7,262 nt of DNA from Firmicutes bacterium UBA1764 (GTDB taxonomy: Bacteria > Bacillota > Clostridia > Peptostreptococcales > Anaerovoracaceae): NCBI GenBank assembly GCA_002315535.1, contig DCHA01000045.1:1-7262 (forward strand), read 5' to 3'. The position numbers and the translations under genes were made by a program. The notes beneath the pieces are model-generated. The model had not been told where the DNA came from, made no database searches, and saw only the letters and a list, made by a program, of their open reading frames with translations. Below are positions 1-5,423 of the stretch, one piece after another; the first letter of the stretch is position 1, and every line of letters begins with the position of its first letter.

Positions 1-4
1 AGTA

Positions 5-214
5 ATGGGCAACAAAGTAAACAAGATGAAGTCCCACAGAGGGGCAATGAAGAGATTCAAGGTTACCGGAACAGGTAAAGTTGCAAGACATAAGGCTTAC
101 AAGAGCCATATCCTTACAAAGAAGACATCTAAGAGAAAGAGAGGCCTTCGTCAGGCTGCAACATTAACACATGCAGATCAGAAGAGAATCAAGGCTGTTC
201 TTTTTAGCAAGTAG
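5..214 (+). CDS. rpmI: 50S ribosomal protein L35
   Basis: Small basic protein of the large ribosomal subunit, a 23S rRNA-binding component. The 69-residue product carries the L35 signature MKSHRGAMKRFKVTGTGKV from residue 8, then the Lys/Arg-rich core with HILTKK and KRKRGLRQ. The usual family length is about 65 residues, so the seven residues before MKSHRG make it only slightly long. The ATG at 5 is the most upstream start visible. The ATG at 26 would give 62 residues, and the ribosome binding site of the first ATG is cut off by the window edge, so the start is not settled. rplT follows after 18 bp, the classical infC-rpmI-rplT operon order; infC would lie to the left of the window. The identification is essentially certain. 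Confidence 0.96.
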   Translation: MGNKVNKMKSHRGAMKRFKVTGTGKVARHKAYKSHILTKKTSKRKRGLRQAATLTHADQKRIKAVLFSK

Positions 215-232
215 GTAAGGAGGAAATAGAAA

Positions 233-589
233 ATGGCAAGAGTAAAGAAGGGCACAGTTGCTCACAGAAAGCATAAGAAAATTTTAAATCTCGCAAAGGG
301 ATATTACGGATCAAAGCACAAGATTTTCTCCGCTGCAAATCCTGCAGTTATGAGAGCTCTTAGATCAGCTCAGATGGGCCGCAAGCTCAAGAAGAGAGAA
401 TACAGAAGACTTTGGATCGCAAGAATCAACGCTGCAGCAAGAATGAACGACATCAGCTACAGCAAGCTCATGGATGGTCTCAAGAAGGCTGGCGTTGTTA
501 TCAACCGCAAGATGCTTTCCGAAATGGCAATTCACGATGCAGAAGGCTTCGCACAGCTCGTTGCAGTAGCAAAGGAAGCACTCAAGTAG
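233..589 (+). CDS. rplT: 50S ribosomal protein L20
   Basis: Large-subunit protein that binds 23S rRNA and is needed early in 50S assembly. In many bacteria it also represses its own operon by binding the leader mRNA. The product of 118 residues has the normal family length and the conserved segments MARVKKGTVAHRKHKKIL, LAKGYYGSKHKIF, RRLWIARINAAARMN (about residues 59-73), SYSKLMDGLKKAGVVINRK and the C-terminal LAxHD-like AIHDAEGF. The start is fixed by AAGGAGG at 217-223, 9 nt before the ATG. It lies 18 bp after rpmI and is last in that operon, because a strong terminator follows 7 bp after the stop. Any autoregulatory leader would be upstream of infC, outside the window. Confidence 0.97.
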   Translation: MARVKKGTVAHRKHKKILNLAKGYYGSKHKIFSAANPAVMRALRSAQMGRKLKKREYRRLWIARINAAARMNDISYSKLMDGLKKAGVVINRKMLSEMAIHDAEGFAQLVAVAKEALK

Positions 590-596
590 TACACAA

Positions 597-626
597 ACCC
601 TCAGGACCACCTGAGGGTGTTTTTTT
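597..626 (+). terminator. Rho-independent terminator of rpmI-rplT
   Basis: A perfect 9-bp stem (ACCCTCAGG at 597-605 with CCTGAGGGT at 610-618) has a 4-nt loop and is followed by G and then seven T (620-626). It begins 7 bp after the rplT stop and ends the ribosomal protein operon. Confidence 0.93.
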
Positions 627-668
627 AGACCATTTGGGACCTGACCCCGATTGGCTTAGACATACGAT

Positions 669-1370
669 ATGAAAAAATACTTTGAAGAATTTAATATAGA
701 TTGCGGGTTTAGCCAGAGGCCTGACGGTAATTCTTTGGATATAAGAAATGCTATGGCGCGCGAGGCTGAGGTTTCCGGAGGGCTCGTGGTAAAAGCGAAC
801 CTTGTCCACGGAATAGACATCTGTATAATTGACGAGGAGGCTCTGTCAGAGCGTCCTTATCTTGCAGTTGAAGACTGCGACGGCCTTGTAACAAATCTAA
901 AGAATGTCACCCTGACAACGACCCATGGCGACTGCATTCCTGTCTTTGCATATGATCCAAAAAAGAAGGCCATCGGTATCGCGCACGCAGGCTGGAGAGG
1001 AACCGCTGACTGCGTAGTGTCCAATCTCATTTACTGCATGTGCGAAGAGTATAAGTGCAAGCCCAAGGACATCCACGCCGTAGTTGGCCCCGGAATCGGA
1101 GCTTGCTGCTTTGAGGTTGATGATGACGTTGTTGATTACTTTACGGAGTCAATGCCTTGGACCGAAGAGTATATGGCAAGACGCAGCGATGGCAAATATC
1201 TGATCGACCTAAAGGGCATCAACTGCGAGCTGCTCGAGGTCGAGGGCGTCAAAGCCGAAAACATTTTTATCGACCCAGACTGCACCTGCTGCGAGTCCTC
1301 AAAGGATCTTTATTTCTCATATCGCAGAGACAAGTGCGAAGAGCGTATGCTCGCGTATATAAGGCTATAA
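669..1370 (+). CDS. pgeF: YlmD/PgeF-family purine nucleoside phosphorylase (laccase-domain protein)
   Basis: Zn-dependent cytosolic enzyme of the YfiH/YlmD/LACC1 family, formerly called polyphenol oxidase or multicopper oxidase. Members are known to phosphorolyse or deaminate purine nucleosides; E. coli YfiH is also called peptidoglycan editing factor. The 233-residue product has the normal length. Seen motifs are GFSQRPDGNS near the N-terminus, NLVHG (His47), TTTHGDCIP (Cys89), AHAGWRG (His106), GPGIGACCFEV (141-150), DPDCTCC (202-208) and the closing FSYRRD. His47, Cys89 and His106 match the family's Zn ligands. ATG 669 is the only start after an in-frame stop at 657-659, and the N-terminal strand motif needs it, yet no Shine-Dalgarno sequence precedes it. 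A weak promoter (CTGACC 641-646, TACGAT 663-668) would start transcription inside the gene, so readthrough from rplT is an alternative. The protein has 14 cysteines. Confidence 0.93.
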   Translation: MKKYFEEFNIDCGFSQRPDGNSLDIRNAMAREAEVSGGLVVKANLVHGIDICIIDEEALSERPYLAVEDCDGLVTNLKNVTLTTTHGDCIPVFAYDPKKKAIGIAHAGWRGTADCVVSNLIYCMCEEYKCKPKDIHAVVGPGIGACCFEVDDDVVDYFTESMPWTEEYMARRSDGKYLIDLKGINCELLEVEGVKAENIFIDPDCTCCESSKDLYFSYRRDKCEERMLAYIRL

Positions 1371-1371
1371 G

Positions 1372-1400
1372 AAAACAGCTCGGGTGACCGAGCTGTTTTT
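1372..1400 (+). terminator. Rho-independent terminator after pgeF
   Basis: A perfect 12-bp stem (1372-1383 with 1388-1399) is closed by a GTGA tetraloop (GNRA type). It ends in a run of five T (1396-1400), starting 1 bp after the pgeF stop. The stem has four A at its base, so it can also act on transcripts coming from the right. Confidence 0.9.
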
Positions 1401-1412
1401 AGATCTAAGGAG

Positions 1413-1441
1413 AAAAGTCGGATCTTTTTGATCCGACTTTT
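1413..1441 (-). terminator. Terminator hairpin of the leftward operon, likely bidirectional
   Basis: A perfect 12-bp stem (1413-1424 with 1430-1441) has a 5-nt loop and T4 at its 3' side on either strand. It sits 1 bp beyond the stop codon of the leftward Cys-tail gene and 13 bp from the pgeF terminator. Together the two hairpins insulate the convergent transcription units. Confidence 0.82.
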
Positions 1442-1442
1442 A

Positions 1443-2729
1443 TTATTTACTTTTCTTCTTAATTTGCGATGCCTTCAGCTTACTGCTATACATGTCTTTT
1501 GTCGAGCAGCCTGCTCTGCCGCCACCGGCGCACGCACACGCACAGGCACACGCACAGCTTACGCAAGCACACGCACATGAGCTGTGAGCACAGCCTCCGG
1601 ACCTGCCACCGCCACCGATGCCGCCGGATTTTCCGCCCATGGTGCTTACATGCGGCACAACAACCGGAATGTGAACAACGTTAACTCTGACGAAAGTATT
1701 CGGATCCGGACCGTAGTGATAGGTGCCGGCTTTGTCATAGTTAAGAGCTTCCTTGTCCTCATCAGGAACCTCTTCCTCTTTGATAATCTCTTCGCTCTTG
1801 ATGAGGCTCCGGCCGCAAAATTCACAGACCTCTTTACCTTCTCCCCTTGGTGCGCCGCAGCCCGGACAGCTGTCGAAATACACAACCTTGGTCCTCGTAA
1901 CCTTGGTCTTGGTCTCGCCGCTCGCAAATCCTGCGCCCTTGTCGTAATTCTTCTTCGCCTTCTTCATCACAATGATGATGAAAACGATAATGAAAATCGG
2001 CATCAGCGAGAACAGCCCTGAAATCAGGCCCCACAGAGCGGACCCGCTGCTATAGCCATCGCTGTAATCGCCGTCGTAATAATAATTGCCACTGTTATAG
2101 TCGTTTGAGCTTTCCGTAAACGCAAACGCGTCGTTCGGATAAATAACCTCAACGCTCATGGTTGCGCCTGGCTCGAGGCTCGTCTCCCATGTGAGATAGC
2201 CGTCCTTTTGCAGAGCGCCTCCGGTCCAGCTGTCAGCCTTGTCCGCATTCCACTTGATCACGAGACTGTCGACCGTAATCTCGTCGAACCAGCCCGGAGT
2301 AAAGTAGTAAACAGTCGAGCCGCTCGCAATGGCGTTCATCTGGTACATGTAATCGGTCTGCACCATGAAGTCAAAGCTGATGACCTCGCCCTCGTAGTAG
2401 CTCTTTGTGAAATCGATTCTGACATTGTTGCCGTTTGATGAGTCATACTCAGCGGACTTGATGTTGTCAGAAATCGCCTTGATTTCGTTTTGCTTCCCGT
2501 TCGGAATTCCGATGGTCAGCCACTCAACAGGGCCGATCCCGTCTGACTCGAGGACCTCCCACTCGAAGTGATAGTAAAGATCGACGCTCGCGTCGTCATT
2601 GACCTCGGCTGTGATTTCGTATTTTAAAATTTCGTCGGTCGGGCTGTCTGCGAAAGCAGTTGTCGCAAGGCCTAGCGCAAGGCAAAGCGCGAAGACGGCG
2701 CACAGGCCGCGTCTAAATAAGTTCTTCAT
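1443..2729 (-). CDS. Signal-peptide membrane protein with zinc ribbon and Cys-Ala repeat tail; probable radical SAM substrate
   Basis: The function is not established; the architecture is clear over 428 residues. Residues 1-27 are a signal peptide (basic start, hydrophobic core, cleavage near AFA/D). Residues 28-228 form an external domain rich in beta-type sequence, resembling the outer part of DUF2207-like proteins, ending in a Tyr/Ser/Gly/Asp-rich linker. Residues 232-255 are one membrane helix followed by KKAKK, placing the rest in the cytoplasm. A zinc ribbon follows (CPGC 288-291, CEFC 302-305), then an acidic segment, a Gly-rich stretch (365-379), and a tail with ten Cys between 380 and 408, largely alternating with Ala, closing with AGGGRAGCS. 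The start overlaps the stop of the radical SAM gene in TAATG, with AAAGGAGG 7 nt upstream. The coupling and the Cys tail suggest this is the protein that enzyme modifies; this is inference. Confidence 0.85.
   Translation of the reverse strand: MKNLFRRGLCAVFALCLALGLATTAFADSPTDEILKYEITAEVNDDASVDLYYHFEWEVLESDGIGPVEWLTIGIPNGKQNEIKAISDNIKSAEYDSSNGNNVRIDFTKSYYEGEVISFDFMVQTDYMYQMNAIASGSTVYYFTPGWFDEITVDSLVIKWNADKADSWTGGALQKDGYLTWETSLEPGATMSVEVIYPNDAFAFTESSNDYNSGNYYYDGDYSDGYSSGSALWGLISGLFSLMPIFIIVFIIIVMKKAKKNYDKGAGFASGETKTKVTRTKVVYFDSCPGCGAPRGEGKEVCEFCGRSLIKSEEIIKEEEVPDEDKEALNYDKAGTYHYGPDPNTFVRVNVVHIPVVVPHVSTMGGKSGGIGGGGRSGGCAHSSCACACVSCACACACACAGGGRAGCSTKDMYSSKLKASQIKKKSK
1506..1592 (-). repeat. CA-rich microsatellite encoding the Cys-Ala tail
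   Basis: This stretch codes for residues 380-408 of the membrane protein. On the plus strand it is a run of GCACAC/GCACAG-type hexamers, densest around 1521-1575. Each hexamer gives a Cys-Ala or Ala-Cys dipeptide, so gain or loss of units would lengthen or shorten the cysteine tail in frame. Confidence 0.8.
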
Positions 2730-4114
2730 TAGAGGGCCTCCTTTCCGTCATCTTTTTTCTGCCGGAGCGGACATGTCCCGAGCATCTTCGCCGAGTACTC
2801 GCGTCTTTCTACGCACGCCGGTGAATTCCAAATCTTTTCCCACTCATCAGTTAACATATTGCCAAGGATGTCCGATGAGAGCCAGCTCTGGCACGGCACG
2901 ACATTGCCACCCGGAGTGATCGCCATGTTGCTGAGGCACGCGCCGCAGTTTGCCATCGTGATTCCGATCTCTTGGCAGAACTCGCTGTCGAGCCAGCCCG
3001 GCGATGTGAAGCTGATTTCCATGCCGTTTGCAAAAGCGTACTCACTGCACTGTCTTAGGATGTCCTTGATTTCATCTATGGAAAGCTGTGTGTTTTCGCT
3101 GCTGCCTGTGCCCGCGTTGCCTGTTGTGATCAGGCCACTGCAGGTGACGTAGGTGACGCCGAGCCCATGCAGGAACTGCAGTGTCGTCAGGTAGTCCTTG
3201 TTCAGCTGACACAGCGGTGTGTTGATGCTCAGGTTAAGACCAGCCGCCAGAGCGTTCTTTATCCCGGCAACTGTGTCATCAAATCTTTCGGCGCCGACAA
3301 GCGTGTTGTGGATCGCCGCCTCAGATGAATAGAAGGTTATCTGCATGCTGTCAAGCGAAACGTCCTTGAGATTCTTGCAAAGCTCCGGAGTAAGCTTGAT
3401 GCCATTGGTGTTGAGTCTTGTCACGAACCACTGCGCGTAGTCGATGAGCTCGCAAAGGTCTTCGCGCATGGTCGGCTCGCCGCCCGTGAAGGTCAGCTGC
3501 GGAATGCCGACTTCGCGGCACTTGTCGATAACGCGTTTCCATTCCTCGGTGCTAAGCTCTGTTTCTTCGGCCTCCGGCTGTCCTGCGGCATAGCAGTGCA
3601 CGCACTTCTGGTTGCAGTGCCAGCTGCCATTCTTTGTCATTGCGCTGACCATGATGTCCATTCTGTGCGGCGCCTTCATGTACTGCGAATATTCGCCGAT
3701 GCTCATGTATGCGACTTCTGCCAGAGGCATCATGCCCCTTGCGATTCGCGAGAAGCTGAGCAGCATGGTGTATGCGTCATCCTCAATTGTCTTCTTACTG
3801 AGGAAAGGGTAAACCTTGCGGACGCCCTTGACTGTTTGCTTCATTATTTCAGCAGCTTCGGCATCACTGATTTCGCCTTCGCCGTGTATGTTGACCTGCT
3901 TGATGAACTCGGCAAGCAGAATGCTCCACGATGTATTAACCGGAATGATGTCCTGGCCGTTAATAATCGCAACGCTGCTGCCCAGCTCTGTATCCGTGAA
4001 CTTTGGCGGGATCATGTGAATACGCACAACCCCCGGGCCTTCCGGATTCATCGTCGTGTGCAGCACTCCGCCGAAGTTCTCCCTTGCATATTTTATTTCT
4101 CTTTTAGTACTCAT
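2729..4114 (-). CDS. Radical SAM protein with SPASM/twitch-like C-terminus, probable Cys-tail maturase
   Basis: Radical SAM enzyme of 461 residues. The SAM-binding 4Fe-4S cluster ligands are Cys167, Cys171 and Cys174 (CNQKCVHC); the GGEP motif is at 211-214 after QLTFT; TRLNTNG at 232-238 is the next strand motif. The C-terminus has C390, C393, a G-x4-C ending at C408, LGNML, EKIW, then C434 and C448. This resembles the auxiliary-cluster domain of peptide-modifying SPASM/twitch enzymes, but lacks the full CX2CX5CX3C set. About 150 residues precede the barrel and may include a substrate-binding domain. The start is ATG 4114, with AAAAGG 7 nt upstream and an extended -10 just before it. A GTG start at 4180 would lie upstream of that promoter element. 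It is first in a two-gene operon with the Cys-tail protein. The family is sure; the substrate is inferred. Confidence 0.9.
   Translation of the reverse strand: MSTKREIKYARENFGGVLHTTMNPEGPGVVRIHMIPPKFTDTELGSSVAIINGQDIIPVNTSWSILLAEFIKQVNIHGEGEISDAEAAEIMKQTVKGVRKVYPFLSKKTIEDDAYTMLLSFSRIARGMMPLAEVAYMSIGEYSQYMKAPHRMDIMVSAMTKNGSWHCNQKCVHCYAAGQPEAEETELSTEEWKRVIDKCREVGIPQLTFTGGEPTMREDLCELIDYAQWFVTRLNTNGIKLTPELCKNLKDVSLDSMQITFYSSEAAIHNTLVGAERFDDTVAGIKNALAAGLNLSINTPLCQLNKDYLTTLQFLHGLGVTYVTCSGLITTGNAGTGSSENTQLSIDEIKDILRQCSEYAFANGMEISFTSPGWLDSEFCQEIGITMANCGACLSNMAITPGGNVVPCQSWLSSDILGNMLTDEWEKIWNSPACVERREYSAKMLGTCPLRQKKDDGKEAL
2737..2744 (-). promoter_or_regulatory. Strong Shine-Dalgarno for the Cys-tail protein
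   Basis: AAAGGAGG on the minus strand ends 7 nt before the ATG at 2729 and lies inside the last codons of the radical SAM gene. It is a better match than the AAAAGG of the enzyme gene itself, which would favour making more target than enzyme from one mRNA. Confidence 0.8.
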
Positions 4115-4154
4115 TTCGTTACCTTTTCTACTGTCCCAATACGTACAATAATCC

Positions 4155-4163
4155 ATTATACCA
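4155..4163 (-). promoter_or_regulatory. Extended -10 promoter of the radical SAM operon
   Basis: The minus strand reads TGG-TATAAT, a consensus -10 with the TGn extension. No good -35 is found 16-18 bp upstream (the hexamer there is near AGCGTG), as is common for extended -10 promoters. Transcription would begin near 4148, giving a leader of about 34 nt before ATG 4114. Confidence 0.7.
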
Positions 4164-4215
4164 CATAATGAGCCGTTCACGCTAATCGCCTAGGCACTCC
4201 CCTAAACAGTCAATG

Positions 4216-4242
4216 CGAAAAAATGTTCTAAACAAATGTTTG
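4216..4242. promoter_or_regulatory. Two abutting LexA (SOS) boxes
   Basis: Box 1 (4216-4229, CGAAAAAATGTTCT) matches 12 of 14 positions of the Gram-positive SOS box CGAACRNRYGTTYC. Box 2 (4229-4242, TAAACAAATGTTTG) keeps the AAAC-N4-GTTT core. Their centres are 13 bp apart. Box 2 overlaps the lexA -35 hexamer by three bases, the usual position for LexA self-repression. Confidence 0.78.
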
Positions 4243-4268
4243 CGCAAAGGCTCCGGCTGTGGTACAAT
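4240..4268 (+). promoter_or_regulatory. lexA promoter
   Basis: The -35 is TTGCGC (4240-4245) and the -10 is TACAAT (4263-4268) with a 17-bp spacer, plus a TGG extension before the -10. Transcription would start near 4275, about 30 nt before the lexA ATG. The second SOS box covers the left half of the -35. Confidence 0.72.
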
Positions 4269-4305
4269 AAAGAAAACGTTATTTCGAATCATAGGAGTAA
4301 ACAAT

Positions 4306-4932
4306 ATGGATGAACTTAACGAGAGAGAACAAAAGATTCTTGATTACATGAAGAGCTATATCAGGGAAAACAATTATCCGCCAACGGTGCGCGATATTTG
4401 TGCGGCTCTGGAAATCAGCTCGACATCAACAGTGCACAAAACTCTCAGCGATCTTGAGGCAAAGGGGTACATTCATAAAAAGGCAAACAAGAGACGCGCA
4501 CTCGACGTTGTCGGCGCCCAGTCTTCCGAGCCGGAGCAAAGACATGACATAGTTGACATCCCGGTAGTAGGCAGAATCGCCGCAGGAACCCCGATTCTCG
4601 CAGAGGAAAACACAGTCGACACATTCCCGCTTCCTGCAAGATACGCTGGCAAGGGCACTAATTTCATGTTAACCGTTCACGGCGAATCAATGATCGAGGC
4701 CGGAATCATGGACGGAGATTACATTCTCGTTCAGCAGCAGGATCACGCTGACAACGGACAAATCGTAGCCGCAATGATCGACGGTATCGAATCCGAAGCA
4801 ACCGTAAAAGGTTTTTACAGAGAAAACGGACACGTTAGACTCCAGCCGTACAACAGCAGCATGAGTCCAATCATCGTTAACGATTGCAAGATTCTCGGCG
4901 TTGTTAAAGGCGTGTTTAGATATTTCAACTAG
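4306..4932 (+). CDS. lexA: LexA repressor, SOS regulator with autoprotease
   Basis: Transcriptional repressor of the SOS DNA-damage response, a cytoplasmic dimer that cleaves itself when stimulated by RecA-ssDNA filaments. The 208-residue product has the normal length. An N-terminal winged helix-turn-helix spans about residues 1-65 (PPTVRDICAALEI, then SSTSTVHKTLSDLEAKGYI). The scissile Ala93-Gly94 bond is in VGRIAAGTPILAEE. The catalytic dyad is Ser128 in HGESM and Lys168 in EATVKGFY, and the C-terminus is LGVVKGVFRYFN. The start is ATG 4306, with AGGAG at 4293-4297, 8 nt upstream; an earlier in-frame ATG at 4213 lies before the promoter and is rejected. The gene is divergent from the radical SAM operon, has two SOS boxes at its promoter and its own terminator. 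Confidence 0.97.
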   Translation: MDELNEREQKILDYMKSYIRENNYPPTVRDICAALEISSTSTVHKTLSDLEAKGYIHKKANKRRALDVVGAQSSEPEQRHDIVDIPVVGRIAAGTPILAEENTVDTFPLPARYAGKGTNFMLTVHGESMIEAGIMDGDYILVQQQDHADNGQIVAAMIDGIESEATVKGFYRENGHVRLQPYNSSMSPIIVNDCKILGVVKGVFRYFN

Positions 4933-4949
4933 TCACATAATAGAATCCG

Positions 4950-4980
4950 ACGAGCTTCCTTAAACGGAAGCTCGTTTTTT
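4950..4980 (+). terminator. Rho-independent terminator of lexA
   Basis: A 10-bp stem (4950-4959 with 4966-4975) has a 6-nt loop, with T at 4975-4980. It begins 18 bp after the lexA stop and marks the left edge of the gene-free array region. Confidence 0.93.
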
Positions 4981-4995
4981 ATTTATCATAAACAT

Positions 4996-5366
4996 AACAG
5001 TTAGTCCTATTACACGCCTATCAGTAAAACAGTTGAGCACTATATTGACTGAACTGTTAAGGTTTCTGCTGATGAATTAACAGTTTGCCTGAAAACCAGA
5101 CAAACTGTTTTACACTTCTCGTGTTATCGCGCGTTACTGTTAGGGTTTCTTATTAAACCTTAACACCTCGGCCATTTTTCCATTCAACTGTTTTACAATC
5201 AGCCGCCAAACCAAGCTAGCTGTTAAGTTTAAGCCCAGCACCTTAACAGTTTTGTTTTGATTGTTGCTTACTGTTTTACAGACAAGCGTGAAAAGGTGCT
5301 AGGTGTTATGATCGAATGCGAAATCATAACAGTGCGAGTGGTTCAAAATTGCAAACGGTTTTGCAA
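4996..5366. repeat. Phased array of ACAGTT/AACTGTT motifs with an 83-bp period
   Basis: The gap between the lexA terminator and the next gene contains no credible ORF. It holds about 13 copies of a short motif. Full or near copies start at 4996(+), 5028(+), 5052(-), 5079(+), 5103(-), 5135(-), 5186(-), 5218(-), 5245(+), 5269(-) and 5328(+); weaker ones are at 5162(+), 5301(-) and 5354(-). From 5052 they form four units starting at 5052, 5135, 5218 and 5301, exactly 83 bp apart. Each has site 1 (minus), site 2 (plus) 27 bp on, and site 3 (minus) 24 bp on (26 in the last unit); the next unit begins 32 bp later. Site 3 reads ACTGTTTTACA identically in units 1-3. DNA between sites is not conserved. 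This resembles an array of protein-binding sites rather than a recent duplication. Confidence 0.8.
5349..5366. promoter_or_regulatory. Palindromic operator-like site on the -35
   Basis: TTGCAAA (5349-5355) and TTTGCAA (5360-5366) form a perfect inverted repeat around CGGT. It covers the -35 of the promoter for the gene at 5424. It also aligns with site 3 of the upstream array (ACGGTTTTGCA against ACTGTTTTACA), so it may be the promoter-proximal member of that array. The binding protein is unknown. Confidence 0.55.
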
Positions 5367-5388
5367 CGTTTACATAGTATAATATAAT
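5361..5388 (+). promoter_or_regulatory. Promoter of the gene at 5424
   Basis: The -35 is TTGCAA (5361-5366), the -10 is TATAAT (5383-5388), and the spacer is 16 bp. A second TATAAT at 5378-5383 overlaps it but has no -35 at the right distance. Transcription would start near 5395, after the array, so the array is probably not part of this mRNA. Confidence 0.68.
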
Positions 5389-5423
5389 TAAGAAAGATTG
5401 TATTAGTTACAAGGAGAAATACT

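Noticed and set aside
1469..1684. Plus-strand frame rich in His and Cys (HTHRHTHS-type sequence) that looks like a metal-binding peptide
   Set aside because: It is the antisense shadow of the Cys-Ala repeat; the His codons are the complement of the GTG/TGT-rich repeat, and no promoter or ribosome binding site precedes it.
4115..4180. GTG start at 4180 that would extend the radical SAM protein by 22 residues
   Set aside because: The extended -10 TGGTATAAT lies downstream of it, so the mRNA would not include that start; ATG 4114 has a proper ribosome binding site.
4213..4305. ATG at 4213 as LexA start
   Set aside because: It lies in the SOS boxes upstream of the promoter, and LexA homologues begin at MDELNEREQ-like sequence; ATG 4306 has AGGAG at the right distance.
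5052..5085. Rex-type redox operator (TGTTAA...TTAACA half-sites)
   Set aside because: The half-sites are 16 bp apart, whereas Rex sites have a short spacer; the array geometry is better explained by a different factor.
4996..5334. CRISPR array
   Set aside because: The conserved element is only 7-11 bp, occurs in both orientations and has unequal 24/27/32-bp spacing; no cas genes are in the window.
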